A stretch of DNA of 64,000 nt from Trichobilharzia regenti (GCA_944472135.2 OX235270.1:85383168-85447167), one strand, 5' to 3'; positions 11,656 to 23,252 are shown, counted from the first letter of the stretch. The notes: generated by a model not told the origin, from the sequence alone. Made by a program: numbers and translations.

Positions 11656-12308
11656 AGTGAAAACATTATATTAATGCATATCATAATGTGCAATAAGCAT
11701 GGGGCCTCAAAAGAATCGTGACGAGTTGAAGACATGGAGAAAATCAAAAAGGTGTGTCGCATTTTCACACAATCGTCAAGAGAAGATGAAGATATGGAAT
11801 CAAAATATGCAGAAAACATGTGTTTGCAATGATGGAAACTTGTACACATTTTTAAATGACTTTAAAGAAAACTTCTCTGGCAATCTAGTCTTTGGTTACT
11901 TGGACATATTTTGGTTGACATAAGAACGTGATCTGTGCATGACACGGTAGTTGCACATGAAGTCTTACTTTTTTGTAGAATTGGTTAATTAATGCATAAG
12001 TCAAACCGTACTACAGTCAATTTCGGAAGACAGAAATAAGAAATTTGTCACCAGAACGAAGCAGAAAAGCTCGCGAGGAAATGCAATGTTTTCACTCTGA
12101 AAATCCCTAAAACCTTTCAAGACTCCAATTATTTACTTGGGGTATTCAGGTGCAGTGCAGATAGTCTCACAACTTGAGGGGAGTTATGACTGCCTTCATG
12201 GTGCTCCGTAATTTTTTGTTACTTTCTCAGCTCGACATTCTCACATTAAGTTAGACATTTGCTAGCTTGGGGGCCAGAGGTATAACTTCAGCAGATATAT
12301 TAACCAAG
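11656..12308. other. No assigned feature
   Basis: AT-rich DNA with short open frames on both strands (11646-11849 -, 11699-11923 +) that overlap each other and show no motif. Nothing supported. Confidence 0.3.
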
Positions 12309-12780
12309 TTAATAAGTATTCACAAATAAATCTCCAACATAAGTAACTTTATTTGCTGCACACTTACTGATCAAACAAAGTTTAACTGACAATTCACCAC
12401 GTATCTGAGAAATACAGAATCCACTATCAACGGGACAACTTGCCTTGTTGGCTACCCAACCTTGAAGTGTTGAAAATCCCTCTTGCACGTTTTATTGTCC
12501 AATATCAAAGTCTTTCAGAGATTTGTTTGTGACAGAAGGCTTCCGGGCGGGTAAAACTTTTTTAGGAATATCTACATGTCTGATCTGTTGATGAAGAAGT
12601 TGATTGGGGGTTCATAGACCGATTCTTCTGAAAGTCACCTCTGAGGTTATATCAACCAGTATTCCACATATATGTAGCGCCTCCTTGGATTTGCGCCTTA
12701 TGGCGGAATTCACACCGAGATTAAAGAGGCTTCCCAGTGTTTTACCAACCATGATAAGATCAGTTTACAGTCATAATAAC
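12309..12780 (-). pseudogene. Unidentified decayed coding stretch
   Basis: The minus strand holds two long near-open segments that look like protein, separated by a frameshift near 12610 and an in-frame stop near 12495. The upstream part reads NSAIRRKSKEALHICGILVD. The downstream part includes GWVANKASCPVDSGFC and a Cys-containing tail before the stop at 12309-12311. I do not recognise the family. Cys/Lys richness and decay suggest an old mobile-element or host pseudogene. Confidence 0.4.
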
Positions 12781-13399
12781 TGTAATCTGCTCTATTCAAA
12801 AAAGACTACGACAATTCGATAAAATTCAAACTGTAGAGTATTTTTTCGCTGCATGCAGCCAACCACGAACACCTATTCGGCTGTGACAACGTTCAAATAT
12901 TAGACAAACAAAACATCAAGAATGGTAGAGAATTTTTAAAATCCTAATATTCCAGTTAATTGTTAACCAATAGACACGTTGACAAAGTTAAAATTTACCA
13001 ATCGACAAGAAGCAAATCCCACACGCAGAGCGTCACACTTGAGGTCAAGGAAACAATCCCTGCCAATATAAGTAGCCTTTAGGGTTTGAAACACCAAAAT
13101 AACCGATCACGTTGAAGGTCACCAGGAGAGATGACTAATAAACTCGCGGGGAAATATAAAAGCTGACTCCAAGTTAAAGTATATGCTAGAGATGTTGCCA
13201 AGTAGGGTAATAAAAGCTTCGAAAATAAATCATTCGGCTCAGAGAACACAACTGCATCAAAAAGATTTCCACTGTGTTCGGTTTTCCTCTGAGCTCTTCG
13301 GTTGGTCTGATGATTGCCTGTAATTTCAGATCTCACACCCTTGCCATCTCTTAGTCACAAGAGTACCAATATCTCCATTTTTCCTAATCAGATTGCCTT
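12781..13399. other. No assigned feature
   Basis: Mixed-composition DNA. An 85-codon frame at 13079-13336 (-) has no motif I can recognise. Confidence 0.3.
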
Positions 13400-14180
13400 C
13401 GAGCGATGGCCCGATGTGCGCTGAAAATGGACGGCCCTCAACCACCTACACTTTCTTCAACATATTCTCTGATAAGTATGCTCTTGAACGTCCACTGTCC
13501 TTTATTTCTCCGGCAGCCTCCCGCCCGTTATTAGTTCTCCTCCTGTAATGTTTGCTTCCAGTTCGACTTCCATTCATATAGCCCATTAGAATTTCGATGT
13601 TTCCATCTGGGATTCATCCATTTTTGTTTGCAGTTGCTTATAGGTATCTTTCTTCTCTTGTTACGAGCTGTCTGTAGGCTGGGATGATCGGTACTCATTG
13701 CATAAGAGCTTCGGCTGTTGCTGGTGACTTCATGATTGCCACTCAGTGTGCTGGTGGTTGTCGTCTGGGTGAGCGGAGTAGATTACTGACTCTCCGGTTG
13801 GCAATTTCGACCGTCCGCATGCATTTCATCTGCTCTCGCAGATTCCAAACACATCCATGCCACATTTTCAAGTTCCTTACACCACCTGCACAGTCCTCTC
13901 AGCTCCCTACACTGTACGGACATTCCATGTCCCCAGTTTTATTTTTGTTTTCATGGAAACAAGAGACATCGGCTGACTGGCTTTCCGAAAGGCTTTCACC
14001 AGTAGGCATAATTTTGTCTCTCCGATCCCGTGGGAGAATAAGTTTCTGCTCTCTATTTTTTGTTTTTGGTGTTTTTTCGCACATTGAAGTTTCTGTAGCA
14101 GTTTGGTTGATTTCCCGGGGTAGAGTCACTAGCTTGACGTACAACCTTCCCTCTTTTCTCGGGCTTGGGCTGATTATAAA
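13400..14180 (-). mobile_element. RTE family A 5' fragment (endonuclease region, decayed)
   Basis: Nucleotide similarity by eye to 4600-5280. It shares the stretch around 13690-13830 (GTGACTTCATGATTGCCAC against GTGACATCATGATAGCCAC) and the 5' region near 14085-14135 (TTGAAGTTTCTGTAGCA, then TCACTAGC). It covers part of the APE domain and the 5' end. Open frames are broken. Confidence 0.72.
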
Positions 14181-15194
14181 ACTAGTGAATTAGGCGATGT
14201 TGGTTGCTTAGCTAATATACCATAAATTTTTGTCGATTAGTTTGAAAATCTCCTCCGTATTGTTATACCTGGTGAGTTACTTTTAACGTTCACTAAAGAT
14301 GCTCTCATATAGTTCGCCTCAAATAGATCTGGTGTAAAATCTTTCTGCCGTTTTGTGGATTTCATAATGATGAAACTACTGGTACAGGTTTTTGTGATAC
14401 TGTTGCACTGAATCTGGTAGTTTATTGTCGTTATTCGGACAGCATAATAGGAATTGAAATAGATTACTGAAATAGATTTTGTGTTTAACTCCTTTTAAAC
14501 CTACATAAGTAGGTGAAATTATCTCCTGTCTTTCACTTTAAACTAATTGTTCGCAGAAAAGACTGTAAAATATCGGGAAAATAATATTTCCTGAAAAAAA
14601 ACAATAGAAAACGATGAACCCCATGCCTGTTATATATTTTGAATTATTAACACCTTTTATATACTTCTGCACCTGTCTGCCGGTTTTCTTGTGTCTTCTT
14701 CTCTTTTCAAACATACTGCTTTCAACGAGGGTACTGATACAGCGCTGCAATTCTCTACTTATTCGTGATATTGCTAGCTCATCTGGTAAATAACGGGACC
14801 ACCTATATAATAAAATCTGCTGACAAGTTCAAAGTCTGTCTCATAAACAACTAGAAATGTCACAAATATGGTGTACTTGCGGGTGAATTTAAAGTTTAAT
14901 AGACTTTAAAACTCTTTCTGAATGATTTACTGATAATTATTGTTTATTCTGCATCTCTTATGTAATACGTCAGCAGCTGTACAGAATTGCCACTTACCTT
15001 CCGCAACTAACGCAATCATTTATGATTCCCGCGTGAAATTGACATGTATTTTTTTTCAATCACAGTTTAGATTTGACGCTATATCTATTTCCTTATTTGT
15101 ACACTTCATTTTAAATGTTTCTCTCACATTTACCAGTATTCAACTTATTTCTAAATTAACAAATCATATTATATATTCTATAAGTTTTCATAAA
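14181..15194. other. No assigned feature
   Basis: AT-rich DNA. The open frame at 14940-15245 (+) probably belongs to the 3' region of the truncated non-LTR copy that ends at 15265, but it has no diagnostic motif. Confidence 0.3.
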
Positions 15195-15265
15195 TGTACA
15201 TATGTTCATGCCTGTAAAAATGGCTGGTTTCTGTTACAGAAATAAAAAATTATTATTATTACTTT
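15195..15265 (+). repeat. 3' end of a non-LTR (CR1-like) retroelement
   Basis: The segment CATGCCTGTAAAAATGG followed by a spaced AATAAA and a (TTA)n tail matches the similar end at 22080-22140. Ending in a trinucleotide repeat is typical of CR1/RTE 3' ends. The 5' extent is unknown. Confidence 0.5.
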
Positions 15266-15799
15266 CATGACTGAAATGCTTCTAGAAAACCAAATTTTTA
15301 GGAATTTATACCTCTGTCTTGCTGGTGGCCTATGGCTAAATGGGCCTACAAGTATCCGAACTGGTCTCAATTTACCAAAAGGCAAGAAGGGTATGATTAC
15401 TTAATCGTATACTCCTTGGCAGAAGATTGGAAAATACGGCTAGAAGTATTGTTGTACATTATATTAGTGTTTATTTGAAGATTCTTCTGACGGAAACCTG
15501 TATTTATGTCTCTCTATTGGCCGAGGAGTAAATTATCGTATTATCAAATATGTACTGTTGTTCGTTACGGTGTATCGTATTCTTCTTGTTAGGTTTATTT
15601 TTCTGTGATCAGCGGTAAGTCCATGATTTTTGCGATCTGGAAATCTGACAGGGTCATTTAGATCATTGGTAAATAGGAATTGAGCTCGTTCTAAGCAGTA
15701 AAATGCATGCCGACCACGAACGTGGTCTGGCCTTGAACTTTTAGCCGACAAAAGCTTAAAACTTGCCATGTACTTAGTAAGGCCAGTAGAAGGATAAGG
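15266..15799. other. No assigned feature
   Basis: Includes a 78-codon open frame at 15533-15769 (-) without recognisable motif. Nothing supported. Confidence 0.3.
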
Positions 15800-17225
15800 T
15801 TTTGCGTGAGGCTAGGAGACCCACCCTGTTTAAACAAAACAAATTATATCGAACTTCGAGGTTTTATCTGGAAGTCCTATATTCCACTCGGAACGTAAAG
15901 GATAAAAGATGATCCTGGACAGTGCACAAGACAAACGTGATGCAGAGTGCTGGGAAAAACGGAAGACAATTCCACGAGACACTGGCTGGCGACTGGTGCA
16001 GAAAACGCAAGTAAGAGATACCACGAGCATTATGTCAGATAAGCAAGTCTCTGTTCGGGAAGAGATCAACACACATGATGGAACCAATGCAAAAGATGTT
16101 CAAAAGGACCTGATAACCAAGGAAAAGAAACAAAAAACTTTAAACCGGACAAGGCAGCATGAGAAGAGAATAAAGAAACTGAAGCCCTGCAAATAGATCT
16201 AAGGAATGCATAGAATGTGCTCATGTCAATACTGAGAAATGTTTGGAAGGAAAAATGCCTACAAACTACCTAATCAGCGCCAAATTACGCCTCCGCAAGG
16301 TCTGGCACCCAATCACGATGTCGTTCACTCCGAGCAAAATACTAACTCGCGTCATCATGCAAACCACAACAGATGCACTGGACACACAACTCCACCAGAC
16401 CGGAACAAGCTGGCTCAATTCAGGAAGGCCAAATCATATGCTGATCAAATTCCAACTCTACTCATCATCACACAACACAGCATAGAATGGCAGTCTATCT
16501 ATCCATCTATCTCTTCCTCAACTTCATCGACTTTGAAATGGCCTCCAACAGAGGTGACTCCGGAGAAATTGGGAATTTCAATTCAACACCACGGTGTGCA
16601 ATGCACACGTCTTCATCAACATCACTCAACCACAGCTGACCATACGACAATCCCTCGTGTCAGGTGATCCACAACGGAAATCTCGGTGAGGCGTTCGAAG
16701 TGAGGAGTGAAGGAGTAAGACGAGACTGGCTGCCTATTATCACAGATGATATTGCTAACCGTGGTGGACTGGGTTCTTCGGAAGAGCGTTACTGGGCAGT
16801 GGGAAGACAGGAATACGTCGGACCGACCGATAAGAAGACTCTGGAAGATGTGGGCTTCGTGGATGATCTATGTCTAATGTCACACAGAGAAAGGAAGACT
16901 GACTGGCGAAAGCCAACTGGTTGGCAGAAGACTCAGGCGGTGACGACAGGACTCTGAGTGAACATTGAGAAGACGCAGGTGATGTAGATAGCCAACCAGC
17001 CATCCAACCCAGAAAGCAGCCAAACAACCAACAAACCAGACATCAACAGCAACCAACACCATCACCACCACCACTACCGCGAAGAACAACAACCACTATC
17101 AACGGAATGAATTTGGAAGAGGTCACTGCTTCCACATATCTAGGAAACAACTTTTAAATTAGGGGAGAATAGCGCTGATGAGGATGTCAATGCCGATCAG
17201 GACTGAAACTGAAGAAAAATCCTCA
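15800..17225 (+). mobile_element. RTE family A copy, internally deleted and decayed
   Basis: The 5' end is recognisable at 15805-15835 (GCGTGAGGCTAG then CCACCCTGTT, as in the antisense of 5245-5275). The RT region is recognisable from about 16240: SFTPSKILTRVI (RT block before the fingers), NGNLGEAFEVRS near 16675, and VGFVDDLCLMSH near 16850, where the catalytic motif has become VDD. Stops and shifts are many. The endonuclease and most of the fingers are missing. Confidence 0.75.
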
Positions 17226-17522
17226 TTAATCTGCAATTAATTAATTGCAATAAAAATGATGAAAAAACCAAACAAATAAATCACCCATTTTAAATTAATA
17301 CCCAATTTGAACACAAAACATGAACAAGATACGATGCCGCACACAATTACGTTGTATGGAGAGATTGACTTCAAGCTTTATTTTTTCCCAAATTTTGTAA
17401 TCCATCGAACACATACTTGGGTTTTTTTGTTAATGCGAAGACAATATTTCTTAATGCGCTCCATTGAATGACTAGCTACCAATTTGTACAAACAAACTAG
17501 TGTCAGAGAGGACAGCAACTTT
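17226..17522. other. Flank of the 4.5-kb TIR element
   Basis: AT-rich; no feature seen apart from the target duplication that begins at 17523. Confidence 0.4.
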
Positions 17523-17531
17523 CTATTTTCA
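17523..17531. repeat. Target-site duplication, left (CTATTTTCA)
   Basis: Nine-base direct repeat identical to 22034-22042, directly abutting the TIR. Confidence 0.8.
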
Positions 17532-18156
17532 GGCAGCCTGTAGACGGCGGCAATGGATAAAGGCACACACAGGGTGTCGTTATGTGTTATCGCGATGTTG
17601 TGTTTGGGTTGTTCTACGTTGTTTTCTGGTGTTTTTCAAATGGAATACATTATAAATACCATATTTTAACGAAAAATTGAGAAAAATGGTGGAAAGTTGG
17701 CGCTTTCAGCAGTTTGAGCGAACATGTATCTGTCATTGAATTTCGTTATTTCTTTCCATGTGGATTGTTAAAACTCTGTGTAAATTGTTGATTACGTTAA
17801 GGAAAACGAAATCAATTAGGCAATTGATGCATATTTTGCGAAATTCTGAAAGGGTGTTTTGAATCTTTGAGATATGAAAACTTGGTAACATTCAGAAGAG
17901 TCTACAGCTATAAAGGAGTGTTAGTTGATTTATTCGCAAGATAGCAGTTAATAAACAAATTTTTCTAAATAGTCACTTTGGTTTGGAGTATTTTCGTGTT
18001 GCTAATTATTTGTTAACGGATGTCATACTATTGTTGATTTGCAGGTTGCAATTGTAATTTACGGAGTGGTTCACCTTGTTTGGAGGCTTTAATGAAGTGC
18101 AATTGAAGAATTTGCGCGTTATCGTTGGCATCTTTTTGATATTATAAAATTATTTA

Positions 18157-18546
18157 TCAAAATAAATATCCCTTTAATGTTTTAGCGGTGTTCTTTAAAT
18201 TATTCACTACTACTTCCCTTTGCTTGTCGAAGGAATAGTGATGTAGCCGCTTTTGGAATGCGTAGTGATTTAATCTGAAAGAGTGATAATTTACGCAACA
18301 TAAGAATACTAGGATTTTCTTCAATAGGATATACCTATGACGCGTTATTTTCGATGTACGTAGCCGCCCTACATTTGTTATGTATATGTAGAAATCGCAA
18401 AACAAACCTAAGCTCAACGTACATTTTTTCGCAAGCCCTGATGAAAGATAATCTTTTACGCAGCCGCATTGAGTGTAACTGAAACATTTCATGGGAGGCT
18501 TGATGACGCACTGAGGAAATAATAACGGTTTACGATTATCACGCAT
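18157..18546 (-). other. Open frame inside TIR element, no recognised motif
   Basis: A 129-codon frame rich in Cys, Tyr and Lys. I see no DDE, zinc-finger or other transposase signature. It is the longest frame within the element and so worth a search, but may be chance. Confidence 0.2.
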
Positions 18547-18783
18547 TTCACACAGGTATTACTACGTTGTCTATCAACTTCGTTAACTATGCAATTTCCT
18601 CGAAATGATAATTAAGAGAGATACATGTAGTCAACATAAATGCATATATTTACAAAATAAAAACAGTTAAACAGTACATATTCACATTAAAAAGGGTGGA
18701 AAAAAAATCACAGTTGTAGATTTTTTATGGGTACATGATTGTCAAATTAAAGTCTACTAATCGTTTTATCCACAATATGTGGA

Positions 18784-18936
18784 TCAGTTTCCCGTAGATG
18801 ATTGTGACATTGGACCAGTCTTTACAGCTTTCAGCACCACCTGATCCTTCAGAAGAAACTGGTTATGACCTTTCCATGCAAAGATTGAGATAGTATTCCT
18901 CCGACCACACTGAGAAATATCTGAGGATATATACAT
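18784..18936 (-). CDS. Candidate small exon inside TIR element
   Basis: The frame reads MYISSDISQCGRRNTISIF, then WKGHNQFLLKDQVVLKAV, and ends at TGA (18784-18786). The composition is protein-like. A perfect-looking acceptor (TATCCTCAG) lies just inside the frame, and a donor-like GAG/GTAAGA lies about 36 nt upstream, so it could be a terminal exon after a mini-intron. The family is unknown. Confidence 0.3.
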   Translation of the reverse strand: MYISSDISQCGRRNTISIFAWKGHNQFLLKDQVVLKAVKTGPMSQSSTGN

Positions 18937-21900
18937 ATTAGATGAATTAATCTTACCTCAGGTGAACAATCCCTAATCTTAACAACAATGAATATGTGAA
19001 CAAGGGAGGGAACAATAGTAGAATCGGTATGAACAGTCCATATGTCCCATAATAAACTTGAAGAATCCTAAGACTTCCGATTTATCTTTCACACTTTGTC
19101 TTCTGCAAAATGCAAATGTTACACAAATGCCTCTCCTCTCTGTCCGTTACAATCAGCTGAAAAAGACTAAATCTTCAAACTTTATACTTCTTTGATTAAG
19201 TTACCCGATAATATTCTCTTTTTTAGTGGGTCCACATGCATATCACATCTGTAGAATCTACACCTGCGTTAACTTGTGTCCTTGAGCTGAAAAATGTAAT
19301 TTTTATGCGACTTTTATTACTATCATTTCAAAGCCCGCCTCAGTAACGTGAGCTACGTGTTAGCCGCAGCATTTATGCAAAGTAAAATCTACCAATCACA
19401 GTATGCATATGTGACCTTGAGGTGCTCAGCCTCTCCATAAGGTCGTGTGTGCCTTTATCCATTGCCGTAGACGGCCGTAGGTCATTTGATCAGCTGATGG
19501 ATATTGGCGTTATTTTTGGAAAAGACGTCAAGGTTAGGTCATTTTTCGTTGTTTTACACACTTTTTTACCTATATTCCTGCTAAAAGTTGATGAAATACG
19601 GCGTATTTAGCAGGAATAGGCAATAGTGTTGTTTTTATCCGGCCGTAGCTTACAGGCAGTTTACGGTTTGTTGAAAAAACGTACTTTTCCGTTCAGAATA
19701 TGTCGAATTACTTGAAGACACATGTTATAACGACCATTTCGTGAATTTTTTTCGCATTTTAATGGATTACACATGGACATGATGAGGTGGGATAGCTCGT
19801 TTAGGTAATTATTTCAATTATTTTGTTGTGTACTTTTCCTAATGCTGACAAGGCTGCTCCACATGTATTTCTTTAAGAAAAGTCTGCAGAAATATTAAGA
19901 AATTATGTACGCACAGTATTTCCTCATTTAATGGCATAAACTTGACGTTTGCAGACAGATGCAATATCGATTTTGTATTATTGAAAAATGTTTACTGACG
20001 TATTTATATATAATTCAACTAATTATTTCGTCATTTCAAACATATTTAATGGTTAATTATTTCGTTTACACTGATAATAATGTCTACATGTGTATAATTC
20101 TTATGTTCTTTTTCAGATAATATCTACTTTCGGGAATTTCATGGATTTGGGTGATAAAGAAAAAGATACCTGCACTGTTGTCGATTTTGTATTACATGTT
20201 AATTCATTAATAAATGTATTCCTCGTTATTCGTTTGTTTATTCTACTTGATAAGACCGAATATTAGCCCTTGCGTAATTTGTGAGGTATAGAGTATATGA
20301 GACTATCTTTGAAATCCTAAGTAGAAGCAGATATTCGGAGAAGCCTATTGGTAAAAGATTATGTTGTAGTCAAATAAAGTAAGTATGTCTAAATCGTAGA
20401 GGAGGTATTGCGATTATGAAGCGTTTCGAGTTATCTATCGTCTTAGCAGAATACATATAATGATTCGCGATTCATAGTCACGAAGTGAGAGTAAATCTAC
20501 CTGAGATAGTTTGCTTGTGATTTCTGCATGTCGCAGTGTACCATAAGGACAGACTATACCTATGCTGTTAAATGTATAACTCTGTGCAACTACGGTTATC
20601 GTAATAATTAAAAACAGAATGCCTAAGGTCCTCGGCCACGGAACACGGTACGTTGCTATCTACTCATATAATCACGTAAACAAAAGTCTTTTAGACGTCG
20701 CATTTACTCCTAACAGCTTACCCTCAACTTCTAACTTAGCACGTGTTACTTATGTTACTGGAACACAATCGTATTACAACAGAAGGAACACAGATTCATT
20801 GACAAATTGTTTATTAAACAAAAATCAGATTTCAAATGTACATATAATTCAGATGAGTAGTCCTCTGTTACCGTCAGTAAGTTCCATCTGCGTACACGGC
20901 ACGTATATGTTTTTCCATAAGTCTGAAAAGGTATAAGAAAAGCATAATTAACTTGGGTATTAAATGTATGACCTGAATAAAAAAATTTTCCTGATAAGCA
21001 CTTACAAGTAATCACTTTACAAACAATATATATATATAAGTAGCCCAATAGTTTTCACTTAACTTAAGGGACTTCGCAACTTATCGTTGGTCGATATCTA
21101 GTAGGTCCATCGAAGCACCATGAAATGATAAAATTATTTAACGACAAGTAATGCAGTAGTTTTCAAAGTTTGTACAAATATTTTAGCAAAAATGACAACG
21201 ACTTTATGACAAATGATAGGTCAGCAATAATAATTACATTCATGTTCATAGTGACTATAAAAAACAATAATAGGTATTATTATCGCAACGAATTCATCAT
21301 TAACTTAGATAGACAACTAATAATAATACAACCATACCAAATAAATGTATCACTTAATCTTAAGAAGCATGTGTTTACTTACTTTCACTGTATTCTCTCA
21401 ATACTGATGTGCTCAACAAGCTTATTCCAACTGAATTTAAGATTAATTCTGAAAGTGAGTGAAGATCCAGTTTATGTCAAATAAAAACATGTACCTTACA
21501 TGTATTACACTGCTTACTGAGACACCTGATACCTGCTTTCCTATCTTCATGACAAGAACACAGATTATCTAGGTTTACTTACATATATACATAAGTATAC
21601 GTATATGCTGCATCAACTATGCCGTTTTTATCATGATTAACCAGACCACTGTGTATATTATACTTATTTAAGGATCTCTGAAGATAATGGTCAAGCGATA
21701 ATTGAATTGGCGTGAAGTTATTACCTCTTCAGAACACTGTTTGCATTCTTGACACTCCTGAGAAGTCCTTAGATCGTAATTTGGCATGAATTCGTTGAAT
21801 TCAGCAAATAAATCCACTGCTATATGATTTTTCTCCTGAGCTGTAGTAGTTTGTGTTGTCAGTTATCTATCCAATTCGATAAAACGCTCCTGGAAATTCA

Positions 21901-22033
21901 GAACTTAACCAAGCAGCAAAATGACGTTTGAAATTACCTCAACTCGAATGACAAACTGGCCAATCACAAGCGAGCAAATCGCTTGTTTATCTCATTCGCG
22001 GTCACTCAAAATTACGGCCGTCTACAGGCTGCC

Positions 22034-22042
22034 CTATTTTCA
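22034..22042. repeat. Target-site duplication, right (CTATTTTCA)
   Basis: Identical to 17523-17531. It follows the right TIR without a gap. Confidence 0.8.
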
Positions 22043-22140
22043 CCTTAAGTCAAATTCATGTAATGTGAATAATACTTATCCATGCCTGTACAAATGGTGT
22101 GTCCTACATAGACAGGAATAAATATATATTATTATTAATC
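22043..22140 (+). repeat. 3' end of a non-LTR (CR1-like) retroelement
   Basis: CATGCCTGTACAAATGG, a spaced GGAATAAA and an ATTATTATTA tail match the end at 15195-15265. The 4.5-kb TIR element is inserted in, or at the edge of, this older copy. Confidence 0.5.
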
Positions 22141-22269
22141 TGGAAATCTCCTGCACTCCTCAGCATGAATAACGAAATTCGGATTCTGTTTAGTACGAAC
22201 GTTAGGTCAGTTCTTCGATAGGGGTGAGGAGCTTGCAGTGCACGTCATAGGAAGCATTCAAATCTGGCT

Positions 22270-22690
22270 ATTGCAGACTTTTATCAGCAGCTGCCCTCAC
22301 CTCATATTGAAGATCGAATAGCCAGAAAGAATTAGTAACAAGAATCTCTAGCAACAAACCAACCGAGAACCCATTGCTCAACAAATCTGTAGAATAATAT
22401 GGAGATGGATAGGTCATACACTGACTGACATCGTGTCTCAGGCCATCGCTAGAGTGGAACCCGAATGGGAAACGACGAGTGGGTCTTCGGTCTGAGGGTG
22501 ACATGGAGGAGGTCGTGCAAGGAGACATAAGATCACAGGCAATCACCAGCCTTACTAATAAGGACGACAGTAAACAGAGCACAGTGGAGATTAGTTGTCG
22601 AAGCCGTGTTCAAGTCATAACCCAAGGGAACAATAAGAGAAAAGTAAAAGAACAGAATACCGCTGATCATCAAAAAAAGTTGATTTGATC
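22270..22690 (+). mobile_element. RTE family A 3' fragment (decayed)
   Basis: Aligns with the C-terminal coding end of the element at 2246-2560. It has a counterpart of RTNQEPIVKQ near 22350, WRWIGHTL-like codons near 22410, and RVTWRRSC near 22495-22520 in a shifted frame. Confidence 0.72.
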
Positions 22691-22789
22691 ATAGGAAAAT
22701 TATGATGACTAACATGAGGGACAGGATAAAATGGTTAAATCACTTCAGTTTTCAAATCAACAATGGCTATTCTAATATTGGTTTGTAAG

Positions 22790-22980
22790 GATTCGGTTGA
22801 TTGGTTACAGAATTTCATCAGTTGACATTGGTTAGAGAACCATTGGAAAACCTGGGAGTACTGGACAGCTGATTCGTCCTAGTTTGGGACTCTTCAGCAG
22901 TACGCACCCACCGGGGTTCGAACCCAGCACCTGGTTACAAGACAAGCTCACAGACCATTAAGCCACTGGGACCCGATCCA
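22790..22980 (-). repeat. tRNA-derived SINE with hammerhead ribozyme, copy 1
   Basis: On the minus strand the unit starts near 22980 with a tRNA-like pol III promoter: A-box-like GTGGCTTAATGG and B box GGGTTCGAACC. It continues through a hammerhead fold to a tail near 22795 (TTCTGTAACCAAT). A related copy in the opposite orientation lies at 23098-23252. This layout, pol III promoter followed by hammerhead, is that of the schistosome Sm-alpha family. Confidence 0.8.
22858..22903 (-). ncRNA. Hammerhead ribozyme, copy 1
   Basis: Minus-strand order: stem I strand GTACTG; core CTGAAGA (fits CUGANGA); stem II GTCC-CAAACTA-GGAC; GAAT; CAGCTG; cleavage triplet GTC; stem I partner CAGTAC. Stems I and II pair perfectly, and the stem II loop resembles the natural schistosome ribozyme. 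Odd points: the core has GAAT instead of GAAA, and stem III is the short palindrome CAGCTG with no loop. It may be weak or act as a dimer. Confidence 0.78.
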
Positions 22981-23097
22981 AAGGCTCATGAATTCTAACT
23001 TCTGCCAATTCACGACATAGTGCGACCAATAGGCAACGTCATCCGGACTGAGTATTTGTCCTCACAAATGACCTGCTGCACCCTACCTGGTCTACGA

Positions 23098-23252
23098 ATT
23101 CGCCTTGTAACCAGAAGGTCCTGGGTTCGAACCCCGGTGGATGCGTACTGCTGAAGAGTCCCAAACTAGGGCGAATCAGTTGTCCAGGACTCCCAGGTAT
23201 TCCAATGGTTCTCTAACCAATGTCAGCTCATGATGAAATCCTATAACCAATA
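23098..23252 (+). repeat. tRNA-derived SINE with hammerhead ribozyme, copy 2 (5'-truncated)
   Basis: Shares with copy 1 the segment from CTTGTAACCAG through the B box GGGTTCGAACCCC, the hammerhead and the tail ending TATAACCAATAG, but lacks the A-box end. It is inverted relative to copy 1 with about 115 bp between, so the pair forms a large inverted repeat. Confidence 0.78.
23145..23190 (+). ncRNA. Hammerhead ribozyme, copy 2 (slightly decayed)
   Basis: GTACTG, core CTGAAGA, stem II GTCC-CAAACTA-GGGC (one U-G pair), GAAT, CAGTTG, triplet GTC, then CAGGAC. One mismatch in stem I and a weakened stem III compared with copy 1. It shares the unusual GAAT. Confidence 0.68.

Larger units (their letters stand above)
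17532..22033. mobile_element. Putative 4.5-kb DNA transposon with TIRs and 9-bp target duplication
   Basis: The left end reads GGCAGCCTGTAGACGGC from 17532. The right end, read inward from 22033 on the minus strand, begins with the same 17 bases, and similarity continues weakly to about 25. Both ends are flanked by the direct repeat CTATTTTCA (17523-17531 and 22034-22042). Subterminal copies of the left end lie inverted at 19445-19466 (22 of 22 bases matching 17549-17570), and a weaker end-like copy lies at 19634-19655. A 9-bp duplication fits Mutator-like or Merlin elements (8-10 bp), but no transposase was recognised inside, so it may be non-autonomous or decayed. The outer frame is strong; the superfamily is open. 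Confidence 0.75.

Noticed and set aside
18430..18450. CTGATGAAAG as a hammerhead core
   Set aside because: No stem II and no GAAA/GTC partner nearby.
22900..23140. tRNA genes suggested by perfect B boxes GGGTTCGAACC
   Set aside because: There is no cloverleaf with acceptor and anticodon stems; the sequences belong to SINE heads.
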